Source: Micavibrio sp. UBA1664
GTDB taxonomy: Bacteria > Pseudomonadota > Alphaproteobacteria > Micavibrionales > UBA1664
Assembly (NCBI GenBank): GCA_002320485.1
Contig: DCKW01000100.1
Location: 4,359 to 29,045 of the forward strand
Length of the DNA stretch: 24,687 nt
Direction of reading: 5' to 3'
The position numbers and the translations under genes were made by a program. A model generated the notes under the pieces. It made no database searches, had not been told where the DNA came from, and saw only the letters and a program-made list of their open reading frames with translations. Positions 16,485 through 23,773 of the stretch are shown here, piece by piece. Within the stretch, counting starts at the first letter, position 1; each line of letters begins with the position of its first letter.

Positions 16485-17349
16485 GCTCGTAAATATCCTT
16501 TTTTTTCAAACCTGTTTCCATAGCAAGCAATACCGATATATCCTTGACTGACCGCCCCTTGGCAAATTCTTCCCCAATACGTTTTTCCAAATCGCCATTA
16601 TCGGCAGATGCCTCCGCAGATGTGTTCCCATGAATTACCAACGCAATTTCTCCCTTAACGGGATTATCGGCAATATGATCTGCGAGGTTTCCAGCCTTCA
16701 TGCGAAAGACTTCCTCGTATAATTTTGATATTTCGCGCACCAACGCCACTGCGCGATCCGGCATAATATCAGACAAAATAGCGAGGGTTTTCGCCACACG
16801 TTTAGGGGAATCGTAAAATATCATGGTTTCATCCCTGTTTTTATAAGATGTGAATATATCGCGCACACCTTTATCTTTTGAAGGAAGGAAACCGGCAAAC
16901 ATGAATTTATCCGTCGGCATCGCCGATAATTGCAATGCGGGTAAAACCGCATTCGCACCGGGCAATGCCGTGACATATAACCCCCGATCAGTACAATCGC
17001 GCACCAGTTTATAGCCCGGATCGGAAATCATTGGTGTTCCCGCGTCGCTGACCAATGCCAGAATTTTTCCGGATGCCATCATATTTAAAATGTTTTCTTT
17101 AGTCTCGTCATCCGCATGATCATTATAGATAATTTTCCGCTTACCACCCAAACCGTAAGCCTTGAGAAGCTTTCCCGTCACACGGCTATCCTCGCAAATC
17201 ACCGCATCACAGGCCTGTAATACGTCCAATGCCCGCAAGGTAATGTCACGCAAATTACCGATCGGGGTTGGAACCAGATAAAGTCCTGAACAAAGATTGC
17301 TTTCCTCTGGATTCCTGATATGAAACACTTTAGGGTCATTAACTGTCAT
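16450..17349 (-). CDS. rsmI: 16S rRNA 2'-O-methyltransferase RsmI
   Basis: A 299-aa enzyme that methylates the ribose of C1402 in 16S rRNA with S-adenosylmethionine, tuning the decoding centre. Family blocks are GLYLVPTPIGNLRDITLRALDVL, ICEDSRVTGKLL, LVSDAGTPMISDPGYKLV, ALPGANAVLPALQLS and FYDSPKRVAKTL. The start is ATG 17347-17349 (MTVNDPKVF). An upstream in-frame codon at 17448 would run antisense through the divergent lipoprotein gene and add 33 unrelated residues. No good Shine-Dalgarno sequence is seen. The C-terminal tail (EFAKGRSVKDISVLLAMETGLKKKDIYERAL) is the usual helical domain. It heads the rsmI-yraN-BON-SirB1 unit; only 25 bases separate it from the divergent LpoA-like gene. Confidence 0.96.
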   Translation of the reverse strand: MTVNDPKVFHIRNPEESNLCSGLYLVPTPIGNLRDITLRALDVLQACDAVICEDSRVTGKLLKAYGLGGKRKIIYNDHADDETKENILNMMASGKILALVSDAGTPMISDPGYKLVRDCTDRGLYVTALPGANAVLPALQLSAMPTDKFMFAGFLPSKDKGVRDIFTSYKNRDETMIFYDSPKRVAKTLAILSDIMPDRAVALVREISKLYEEVFRMKAGNLADHIADNPVKGEIALVIHGNTSAEASADNGDLEKRIGEEFAKGRSVKDISVLLAMETGLKKKDIYERALDIKQNNTL

Positions 17350-17374
17350 AAAATTTACTTTAAAGGGGTTTTGA

Positions 17375-18556
17375 ATGTCGCGCATTACTTTTATTCTTTT
17401 GGCTTTTACCGTGCTGTTAGCAAGTTGCGGCCCACAAACCGCGACCACACGGTCCGGTGCCTTTGATCCTTATGTCAGATCCGAAGAACAAGTAACCCCT
17501 GCTCCGCAGCAACCCCCTTTCTTGCCGAGACAGCCATCTGTTCAAACCAATAAAGTTGCAATTTTGTTACCTTTATCCGGCCCTCATAGCCAGATTGGCG
17601 AGTCTTTGTTAAATGCCGCCCAACTGGCATTGTTTGATATGAAAGACCCTTCGGTAGAACTTGTGCCCTTTGATACACAAGGGACGCCAACAGGAACTGC
17701 CAATGCGATGACCAAAGCCATCCGTAACAATGTAAAATTGGTTTTAGGCCCTGTATTAGCCGATAACGTAGATCAGGCCGGTAAAATGGCGCGTCAGCAT
17801 AATCTAAATGTCATCGGCTTTACAACCGACAGTGCACGCACAGGCGGCAATGTTTTCACCGTGGGTATACTGCCATATGATCAGGGTCAGCGATTGGCGC
17901 AATATGCCGGTCGCCATAAACTCAATCGTATTGTGGCAATCATTCCGCAAAATCAATATGCCCAAGAAATCACAACGGCATTTGAAAAAACCGCATCATC
18001 AAACGGTTTGTCAATTGTTCAAAAAGTACAATTAAGCCCGGCTTCCGATGTCAATGTCCTTGCCCAACAGCTAGCATCTGCCAAAGGACAATTTGATGCC
18101 TTGCTTATGCCTGTCGGTAATCCTCAAATGGTTTCACTTGCCCAGGCCCTTACCAATAACGGCCTGTCCGCTACAAATGTTGCCTGGCTGGGTGCGGGTT
18201 TATGGGATGACACGAATGTTACCTCAAATCCTTTGATGCGCGGTGCTCTTTATGCCGCCCCTTCCACACAAACGCGCCGCAATTTTGTAGCCCAGTACAG
18301 AACTGTGTACGGGCAGACTCCACAACGTCTATCCTCTCTCGGTTACGACGCTACTGCATTAGCTATTGTATTGTTAAAACAACGCGGCGGCCAAATCACG
18401 ACAGCAGATTTGTTAAACAGTAACGGTTTTAACGGTGTAGACGGTGTATTCCGTTTTAATAGTAACGGTATGACCGAACGCGGCATGGCCATTCACCGCA
18501 TTTCCGGACGCGACCAGACACAAATCGCCGAACGCGCACCAACCGGATTTCGCTAA
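17375..18556 (+). CDS. lpoA: Penicillin-binding protein activator, LpoA-like lipoprotein
   Basis: A 393-aa lipoprotein with lipobox LASC (C18), a Pro/Gln-rich linker to about residue 55, and a periplasmic-binding-protein type 1 fold from there on (KVAILLPLSGPHSQIGESLLNAAQLALFD, LVLGPVLADNVDQAGKMA, WLGAGLWDD, GYDATALAIVLL). This matches the C-terminal domain of LpoA, the outer-membrane activator of the synthase PBP1A. The N-terminal TPR domain of E. coli LpoA (678 aa) is absent. The ATG follows AAAGGGG by 6 bases, and the signal peptide begins at once, fixing the start. It is divergent from rsmI, as in E. coli yraL/yraM. Substrate-binding proteins of amino-acid transporters share the fold, but the lipobox and location favour LpoA. 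Confidence 0.85.
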   Translation: MSRITFILLAFTVLLASCGPQTATTRSGAFDPYVRSEEQVTPAPQQPPFLPRQPSVQTNKVAILLPLSGPHSQIGESLLNAAQLALFDMKDPSVELVPFDTQGTPTGTANAMTKAIRNNVKLVLGPVLADNVDQAGKMARQHNLNVIGFTTDSARTGGNVFTVGILPYDQGQRLAQYAGRHKLNRIVAIIPQNQYAQEITTAFEKTASSNGLSIVQKVQLSPASDVNVLAQQLASAKGQFDALLMPVGNPQMVSLAQALTNNGLSATNVAWLGAGLWDDTNVTSNPLMRGALYAAPSTQTRRNFVAQYRTVYGQTPQRLSSLGYDATALAIVLLKQRGGQITTADLLNSNGFNGVDGVFRFNSNGMTERGMAIHRISGRDQTQIAERAPTGFR

Positions 18557-18576
18557 AGATATATAAAAGGAAAATT

Positions 18577-18604
18577 AAAAGCTTTTAGGCACCTAAAAGC
18601 TTTT
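18577..18604. terminator. Bidirectional terminator between lpoA-like and RimK-like genes
   Basis: A perfect 13-bp inverted repeat with a 2-base centre: AAAAGCTTTTAGG (18577-18589) and CCTAAAAGCTTTT (18592-18604). It lies 20 bases after the lpoA-like stop and contains the stop codon of the convergent RimK-like gene. T runs flank both sides, fitting termination in both directions. Confidence 0.75.
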
Positions 18605-19529
18605 TGACCAATGTTGGGGGATTTTTCTTGCGCATATGATCAAGCATAGCGTTATAAATTGCTTCAGGGACATTGACGTTTGTAGCCTTTTCCAAACCTT
18701 TGAAGCCGGGAAATGTATTGGCCTCGCAAATTGTGTAGCCGTCATCAGTGAATAAAAGGTCAATTCCCGCCACCTGAATATTTAATGCTTCCGCCGTTTT
18801 GACCGCAATATCGGCGGCCTTCTTATCAATTTCAAATTTCGCAACAGATCCGCCTTGCGAGAAGTTAGCCTTGAAATCGCCTGCCTTGGCAGTGCGCTGC
18901 ATGGCGGCAATAACCTTACCTTCAACCACAAGAATTCTTAAATCCCTACCTTTGGAAGACGCAATAAACTTTTGAAAAATCATAAGAATATTAGGTTGGG
19001 TCTCATGCACAAGCGTCATCAGATCTTCAAAGGATTTGGCATTTTCGATCAGGAAAACACCTGACCCCAATGCCCCGTGTAATGTTTTAACAATGAGCGG
19101 AAAACCAAGTGTTTCCTCGACCAATTCAACATTTACCGGGAATTTGGCTAACATTGTATCCGGTGTCGGTAATTCTTCCTCTGCCAAAATCTGGTGGGCA
19201 TGCAATTTGTCGCGCACACGCTCAAGCGTATCGGCATTATTAAATACATTCACACCCATTCTTTCAAATTGGCGTACAATCGCCAGCGAGAAATAACTGT
19301 GATCGGAGTGGTTGAAATACGGAAAAATAAAATCGGGCAAATCCGTCCACTTACCGTCAATGATGATTTGATCTCTTTTTTCCTCTGTCACCAAAAGGTC
19401 AAATTGATTGGGTTTAAAGGCCTTCACCTCAAGTCCCATTTTCTCTCCTTCGGATAGAAAACGTCTCATTTCAAAGGCGAGGTCCGCCGTCGAGTCAATA
19501 TCATCCCCGTATAAAATCCATACTTTCAT
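18585..19529 (-). CDS. RimK-like ATP-grasp ligase
   Basis: A 314-aa ATP-grasp protein of the RimK/alpha-L-glutamate ligase type, which forms amide bonds between a carboxylate and an amino group through an acyl phosphate. Visible features are an N-terminal preATP-grasp domain (VWILYGDDIDS), nucleotide-loop FPLIVKTLHGALGSGVFLI, the RDLRILVVEGKVIAAMQR strand pair, GGSVAKFEID, and metal-binding GIDLLFTDDGYTICEANTFPGF, with E and N of CEAN as ligands. Relatives include RimK (glutamates on ribosomal protein S6), LysX and animal NAAG synthetases; the substrate here cannot be told. The stop lies inside a bidirectional terminator. It stands as a single gene with its own promoter candidate. Confidence 0.85.
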   Translation of the reverse strand: MKVWILYGDDIDSTADLAFEMRRFLSEGEKMGLEVKAFKPNQFDLLVTEEKRDQIIIDGKWTDLPDFIFPYFNHSDHSYFSLAIVRQFERMGVNVFNNADTLERVRDKLHAHQILAEEELPTPDTMLAKFPVNVELVEETLGFPLIVKTLHGALGSGVFLIENAKSFEDLMTLVHETQPNILMIFQKFIASSKGRDLRILVVEGKVIAAMQRTAKAGDFKANFSQGGSVAKFEIDKKAADIAVKTAEALNIQVAGIDLLFTDDGYTICEANTFPGFKGLEKATNVNVPEAIYNAMLDHMRKKNPPTLVKKLLGA

Positions 19530-19589
19530 GAGTATCCCGCAGTGCTTTGCTTGTTGTTGTTTTTATATGCTGCCGTCATAGAATTGCTA

Positions 19590-19618
19590 CATTAATCAGA
19601 TATCACCCTAAAAGTCAA
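19590..19618 (-). promoter_or_regulatory. Candidate promoter of the RimK-like gene
   Basis: On the minus strand, TTGACT (19618-19613), a 17-base spacer, and TTAATG (19595-19590). The predicted start near 19583 would leave a leader of about 54 bases. The -10 box is imperfect. Confidence 0.35.
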
Positions 19619-19634
19619 AAAATATAATTATCGA

Positions 19635-19662
19635 TTGCAAAATCAAGCCAACTCCTTATACA
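19635..19662 (+). promoter_or_regulatory. Candidate promoter of the acyltransferase gene
   Basis: TTGCAA (19635-19640), a 16-base spacer, and TATACA (19657-19662). The predicted start near 19669 is only about 3 bases before the ATG at 19672, and no ribosome site is present, so translation may be leaderless. Confidence 0.4.
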
Positions 19663-19671
19663 CTCCCGCCC

Positions 19672-20505
19672 ATGTCAATTATCGAGCCGATAACCTATTC
19701 AAATCAAGGGCCATGGATAAAACGCGCCTTTATATCGAGTCTGGAATATTTGACGGGCCGACTATCTTTGGAAAAAGCCTACAAAGCAGTCCATAACAAA
19801 TATGAGGCGAACCCCCAAAAACCTTTTTTTGATTATGCTTTGGAAGGATTGAATATTGATATTCATTATACCATGAACAAGCCGCAGGATATTCCGGCAG
19901 ATTGCCCTTTAATTGTTGTGGCGAACCATCCGTTTGGTATTCTGGATGGATTATTGATGAACCATATTCTGTTTAAAAGCCGTAATGATTTCAAAATTCT
20001 GACCAATGAAGTCCTCACCAAAGCAAAACCGATGGTCCCTTGGTTAATCGCAATAGATGACAGTAAATCCGCAGAAGGGACGCGTAAAAATAATCGGGCG
20101 ATCCGCGAGGCTATGGAAATGTTGCGCGACGGCAAATGCATCAGCATATTTCCTGCAGGACGCCTTGCCCGCCCCCGCAAATGGGGAGAGTCTTGCAAGG
20201 ACTGGGATTGGCAGCCATTAGCGGGCCATTTTATCCTTAAAACCAAACCGCGCGGAGATAAACCCTTAATGATTTTACCCGTTTTTTTTGAAGGACAAAA
20301 CAGCCGTATTTTCAGATTGGCCGCACTGGCAAAGTTTTTTACAATCACACGGTCGCTGGTTATTTACGAATTAATGAATAAGCGTAAGGCAAAAGTCAAA
20401 ATCAGAATTGGCAACCCTTTTCCGGCATCCGTATTTGATGGTATGGATGCCGAGATGGTTACAAAAGATCTGAGAATAAAAACCCTCGCATTGGCTAAAA
20501 ATTAA
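19672..20505 (+). CDS. Lysophospholipid acyltransferase family protein (PlsC/hemolysin-like)
   Basis: A 277-aa acyltransferase. The catalytic block is VANHPFGILDGLL with H86 and D92, spaced as in the NHPFGxxDG type (COG3176-like and OlsA-like) rather than the classical H-x4-D. The second block, SIFPAGRLARPRKW (158-171), stands for the FPEG acyl-acceptor motif. Others are LPVFFEGQNSRIF and KVKIRIGNPFP. Such enzymes acylate glycerophospholipids, ornithine lipids or related lipids at the inner membrane, and the exact acceptor is unknown. No transmembrane helix is obvious, so peripheral membrane binding is likely. The gene ends 5 bases before the convergent glyoxalase gene. Confidence 0.85.
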   Translation: MSIIEPITYSNQGPWIKRAFISSLEYLTGRLSLEKAYKAVHNKYEANPQKPFFDYALEGLNIDIHYTMNKPQDIPADCPLIVVANHPFGILDGLLMNHILFKSRNDFKILTNEVLTKAKPMVPWLIAIDDSKSAEGTRKNNRAIREAMEMLRDGKCISIFPAGRLARPRKWGESCKDWDWQPLAGHFILKTKPRGDKPLMILPVFFEGQNSRIFRLAALAKFFTITRSLVIYELMNKRKAKVKIRIGNPFPASVFDGMDAEMVTKDLRIKTLALAKN

Positions 20506-20510
20506 TCTGC

Positions 20511-20966
20511 CTACCAACTGCCGCTATTTTCCATGGAAGCCCAAGGTTCTTGAGGCTCAAGATGTTCGCCTTCCTGTAATATTTCGATGGAAATATCATC
20601 AGGCGATTTCACAAATGCCATATGACCGTCGCGTGGAGGACGGTTAATAACAACCCCTGCATCCATCAATTTTTGACATGTTTCATAAATATTTTCGACA
20701 CGATAAGCGAGATGCCCGAAATTACGGCCACCGTTGTAGCCTTCCTCAGCCTCGCCGTCCTTTGGCCAGTTATACGTTAGCTCAAGCAAAGGCGCTTTGT
20801 TTTCTTTGGCCTTTACCTCATCATCAGGGGCACATAAGAAAATAAGTGTAAAGCGTCCCTTTTCGTTTTCTAGACGATTGAATTCTTTCATCCCGAAATG
20901 ATTGCAGTAAAAATCGAGGGAGTCTTCGATATTTTTTATTCTAACCATTGTGTGTAAGTATCTCAT
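20511..20966 (-). CDS. gloA: Lactoylglutathione lyase (glyoxalase I)
   Basis: A 151-aa cytoplasmic metalloenzyme that converts the methylglyoxal-glutathione hemithioacetal to S-lactoylglutathione. The four metal ligands of the family are present: H5 (YLHTMV), E62 (LLELTYN), H85 (FGHLAYRV) and E128 (ISIEILQ). The substrate-binding stretch NWPKDGEAEEGYNGGRNFGH matches the family. The start is ATG 20964-20966 because AAAGGAT lies 7 bases upstream and the sequence begins MRYLHTMVRI like known GloA. An earlier codon at 20996 would add 10 poorly fitting residues. A short C-terminal extension (HLEPQEPWASMENSGSW) exceeds E. coli GloA (135 aa). Its presence implies glutathione in this organism. Confidence 0.95.
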   Translation of the reverse strand: MRYLHTMVRIKNIEDSLDFYCNHFGMKEFNRLENEKGRFTLIFLCAPDDEVKAKENKAPLLELTYNWPKDGEAEEGYNGGRNFGHLAYRVENIYETCQKLMDAGVVINRPPRDGHMAFVKSPDDISIEILQEGEHLEPQEPWASMENSGSW

Positions 20967-20981
20967 AAAACCATCCTTTTC

Positions 20982-21009
20982 TTGAATTTGGCACAACTAT
21001 GACCATAAT
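20982..21009 (+). promoter_or_regulatory. Candidate leaderless promoter of the MscS gene
   Basis: TTGAAT (20982-20987), a 16-base spacer, and CATAAT (21004-21009). Seven bases after the -10 box is 21016, the A of the ATG. There is no Shine-Dalgarno sequence. A second reading, TTGGCA (20988-20993) with TATATT (21010-21015), would start inside the gene and is less likely. Confidence 0.35.
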
Positions 21010-21015
21010 TATATT

Positions 21016-22410
21016 ATGAGCAATGATAATAAGCCTGCATTAGATGATATCAACCTTGACCTGCCCGAAATTTCGCTGGAAAATACAAAGGAGCTGGCCA
21101 CAAGCTTTTACGGCAATATTCAAAACATTCTTTACGATATAAATTACTGGATACCTTTGCTGATAATATTTTTTGCACTTGTACTCGGGTCATTGGTTCG
21201 CACATTTATAAGACCAACGCTTATGTCGGTTATTGACAGGCTTAATATATCGTACCGCATCAACCGTATGTTAAAAAACTCTACCAAATTGCTTTTTCCT
21301 TTGGTCGCACTCATTATATTGGGCCTATCACAAATCATTACCCCATCGTTTTTTCCCGATGTAAAAATAATTATTTTAGCGGCGGCGTCTAAGCTTCTGT
21401 TTGCTTGGATTATTATTCGTTTGCTAGCACAAATTATCCAAAATAATTTCATCCGACAAAGCGTCGCCATGTTTTGCTGGATCGTGGCGGCACTCTCCAT
21501 TCTGGGGGTCATGCCTGAAACAACGATGGCCTTAAACGCAGTGGGTATGGATTTTGGCGAATACAGATTTTCGCTTCTTACCCTCGTGAAAATCATTGTC
21601 GCCTTTTTTATCCTTTGGACGTTGACCCGAATTCTTGCAAGTTCCGCAGAGCGATCATTGCAGCGGGCAACAGATCTAACCCCTTCGGCACGCGTCCTGC
21701 TGATTAAAATTATCAAGGTTTCCCTGGTCGGATTGGCAATTCTGATCGGCGTTACAATGTCAGGAATTGATTTATCCGCCCTTGCCATTTTCGGCGGTGC
21801 GCTTGGTCTTGGTATCGGGTTTGGTCTACAAAAGGTTATTTCCAATTTGTTTTCAGGAATGTTGCTGCTTATCGACAAATCCATCAAACCCGGTGACGTC
21901 ATTGAAATGCGTGACAATAACGGTGCTTTTGGTTGGGTCAATCAGTTAGGCGCACGTTATGTCTCCATTATCACACGTGATAACAAAGAATACCTTATTC
22001 CCAACGAGGATTTTATTACCCAGCCGGTGATTAACTGGTCATTCACCGATAAGAAAATCAGGGTGGAAACCAAATTCGGGGTAGATTACGCCTCGGACCC
22101 GCATCAGGTCAGGCAAATTGCCATAGAAGTAGCCGCAAAAGCCAAACGTGTTGTGGAGGAACCAAAACCTGTCTGTCATCTTGTTGAATTTGGGGACAGC
22201 TCCCTTAATTTCGTTCTCAGATACTGGATTGAGGATGCCGAAAACGGCGTAACCAACACCAAGGGGGAAATTATGCTGGGTCTATGGGATGCATTTAAGG
22301 CAGCCGGAATTGAAATTCCATTCCCGCACCGTGTGCTTATCGAGAAAACACCAAGCCCCGCTAAAGTGTCGAAATCAAAAACACCTCGCCCTAAACAACC
22401 GAAGGCTTAG
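21016..22410 (+). CDS. Mechanosensitive ion channel, MscS family
   Basis: A 464-aa inner-membrane channel opening under membrane tension to release solutes during osmotic downshock. After a polar N-terminus, hydrophobic segments lie at about 44-64, 92-112, 117-138, 148-168, 186-206 and 228-249. The pore helix TM3 is at about 252-287 (LSALAIFGGALGLGIGFGLQKVISNLFSG), with the Gly/Ala-rich packing face of MscS. The beta domain follows (KPGDVIEM, GWVNQLGARYVSIITRDNKEYLIPNEDFITQPVINWS), then the C-terminal alpha/beta domain and a Lys/Pro-rich tail. It is longer than E. coli MscS (286 aa) owing to additional N-terminal helices. Its last 20 bases overlap the convergent sugar transferase gene. Confidence 0.94.
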   Translation: MSNDNKPALDDINLDLPEISLENTKELATSFYGNIQNILYDINYWIPLLIIFFALVLGSLVRTFIRPTLMSVIDRLNISYRINRMLKNSTKLLFPLVALIILGLSQIITPSFFPDVKIIILAAASKLLFAWIIIRLLAQIIQNNFIRQSVAMFCWIVAALSILGVMPETTMALNAVGMDFGEYRFSLLTLVKIIVAFFILWTLTRILASSAERSLQRATDLTPSARVLLIKIIKVSLVGLAILIGVTMSGIDLSALAIFGGALGLGIGFGLQKVISNLFSGMLLLIDKSIKPGDVIEMRDNNGAFGWVNQLGARYVSIITRDNKEYLIPNEDFITQPVINWSFTDKKIRVETKFGVDYASDPHQVRQIAIEVAAKAKRVVEEPKPVCHLVEFGDSSLNFVLRYWIEDAENGVTNTKGEIMLGLWDAFKAAGIEIPFPHRVLIEKTPSPAKVSKSKTPRPKQPKA

Positions 22411-23092
22411 GCTGGCGTCGGTTGTTTTTTTGACCGAATTGCAACTCGGTTCCGTGTCCCGCATCCTGATAAGAAACGGCGTTTTTCCGCTGTTTCACTA
22501 TGGCAAGAGGCGTTGCGATGACCAATCCGGCATTCATTGTAATAAAGCGCCCTAGTCCGGCTTTATCACATTGTTTTTTATAGCGGCGATCAAAAACCGC
22601 TTCCTCTGTATGGCCGATCGCATTACCGCCGCCAATTTTCCCCAATCCTGTTATACCCGGCATCATTTGCAAACGCCACGGCAAATGCGATATCGGTTCA
22701 TCAGGTAGATGCGGGCGCGGGCCAACCAACGACATTTCACCCTTCACCACATTCCATAACTGAGGTAACTCATCCAATTTGGAACGACGGGCAATTTGGG
22801 CGCATTTTAAAAGATTACCCTCATCATCATAGGTTTTTAATTTGTGAATTTGAAAGCTTTGGCCATTATAACCAATACGGTTTTGCGAGAAAAACGGTGA
22901 CTGGCCATTACATAGCTTTATTGACAAGGCGGTCACGGCAATGATCGGAACCGCGATGGGGCTTACAATTGCCACGGTTGCAAGATCAAATGCCCGACGG
23001 CAGATATATTTTGATTTTTGAGAATACCAAACAGCATTGGCCAGCGAAAAAGCCGTTTTTGCGATATTTTTATGCAACGTCCGAATATTCAT
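22391..23092 (-). CDS. Sugar transferase (initiating phosphoglycosyltransferase)
   Basis: A 233-aa protein of the bacterial sugar transferase family (WcaJ/PglC type), which moves a phosphosugar from a UDP-sugar to undecaprenyl phosphate to start a glycan. One hydrophobic re-entrant helix lies at about 35-60 (FDLATVAIVSPIAVPIIAV). Catalytic-region motifs follow: SPFFSQNRIGYNGQSFQIHKLKT, KLDELPQLWNVVKGEMSLVGPRP (D107-E108) and PGITGL (145-150). It is a short form without the N-terminal multi-helix domain of WcaJ. The start is uncertain between TTG 23128, ATG 23110 and ATG 23092. I chose 23092 because a promoter candidate would start transcription there; none has a ribosome site. No other glycan gene is nearby. 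Confidence 0.85.
   Translation of the reverse strand: MNIRTLHKNIAKTAFSLANAVWYSQKSKYICRRAFDLATVAIVSPIAVPIIAVTALSIKLCNGQSPFFSQNRIGYNGQSFQIHKLKTYDDEGNLLKCAQIARRSKLDELPQLWNVVKGEMSLVGPRPHLPDEPISHLPWRLQMMPGITGLGKIGGGNAIGHTEEAVFDRRYKKQCDKAGLGRFITMNAGLVIATPLAIVKQRKNAVSYQDAGHGTELQFGQKNNRRQPKPSVV
22393..22431 (+). terminator. Terminator of mscS lying in overlapping convergent gene ends
   Basis: AAACAACCG (22393-22401) and CGGTTGTTT (22419-22427) form a 9-bp stem, with a T run at 22425-22431. It lies across the mscS stop and the 3' end of the sugar transferase gene. On the minus strand the stem is not followed by a long T run. Confidence 0.65.
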
Positions 23093-23101
23093 TGGAGAGA
23101 A

Positions 23102-23128
23102 AATATACATATAAATGATTATTTGCAA
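23102..23128 (-). promoter_or_regulatory. Candidate promoter of the sugar transferase gene
   Basis: On the minus strand, TTGCAA (23128-23123), a 15-base spacer, and TATATT (23107-23102). The ATG at 23092 lies 10 bases beyond the -10 box, so the transcript would have almost no leader. The spacer is short. Confidence 0.35.
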
Positions 23129-23161
23129 CTAAATTTTGTTATTTTTATAAAGTTTTTCTTT

Positions 23162-23190
23162 AAAAAAAGGCCAGCATAAGCCGGCCTTTT
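23162..23190 (-). terminator. Rho-independent terminator after ahpD
   Basis: On the minus strand, AAAAGGCCGGC and GCTGGCCTTTT form an 11-bp stem with one mismatch around a TTAT loop, ending in seven T residues. It lies 25 bases after the ahpD stop. Confidence 0.85.
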
Positions 23191-23215
23191 AAACTGTTAA
23201 ATTGTTAATTGTATT

Positions 23216-23773
23216 TTATGCAGCTTGAGCCAGAGTTTCCTCAACGTTCATGGCAGATTCTCCATCCATTACCGCCGATATAGCCTGAATTGTTGCGGCA
23301 ATACGTACAGAAGCTTGAACTTGTGATTTTGTCATCCCGTGATCCAATAATTGTTTCTCGTGAGAATCAATGCACATCCCGCATCCGTTAATCGCGGAAA
23401 CGGCAAGTGACCATAATTCAAAATCAACTTTGTCAACGCCTGGGTTGGCGATCACATTCATACGTAATTTCGCAGTCATACTCATGTAATCCTTTGATGT
23501 TGCGATATGGGCAAAACGGTAATAGACATTGTTCATCGCCATAATGGCCGCCGCAGATTTCGCCGCCTGCATTGCAGATTCAGACAGATGCTGACTAGCC
23601 TCTTGGGCGATTTCACGGATAACGGTTTCATTACGCCCGGCCAAAGCACACGCCATGAACGTTCCCCATTTTTGCTGATCATTCAACTCTTCTTCATTGG
23701 CGAGAGAGCCAAGATTCAATTTCAAATCCTTTGCGTAATCAGGAACCAAGTTTTTGAGTGTATCAATCGACAT
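23216..23773 (-). CDS. ahpD: Alkyl hydroperoxide reductase AhpD
   Basis: A 185-aa carboxymuconolactone-decarboxylase-fold protein that reduces AhpC, itself using lipoyl groups of dihydrolipoamide acyltransferase in the known mycobacterial system. The active site is complete: E119, then CGMC with C131 and C134, and H138 (CIDSHE), each shifted by just one from the published Mycobacterium tuberculosis numbering (E118, C130, C133, H137). The helical layout and length fit AhpD. AGGAGG lies 6 bases before the ATG, and the start overlaps the last base of the ahpC stop, so the two are coupled. Confidence 0.95.
   Translation of the reverse strand: MSIDTLKNLVPDYAKDLKLNLGSLANEEELNDQQKWGTFMACALAGRNETVIREIAQEASQHLSESAMQAAKSAAAIMAMNNVYYRFAHIATSKDYMSMTAKLRMNVIANPGVDKVDFELWSLAVSAINGCGMCIDSHEKQLLDHGMTKSQVQASVRIAATIQAISAVMDGESAMNVEETLAQAA

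Noticed and set aside
17350..17448. Upstream start for rsmI adding 33 residues
   Set aside because: It would run antisense through the signal peptide of the LpoA-like gene, and the added residues match nothing in RsmI.
19866..20348. Antisense ORF (160 codons) inside the acyltransferase gene
   Set aside because: The sense frame carries the acyltransferase motifs; the antisense product resembles nothing and has no ribosome site.
21144..21941. Long antisense ORF (265 codons) inside mscS
   Set aside because: It lies opposite a clear MscS reading frame, its translation has no domain sense, and hydrophobic codons often leave open antisense frames.
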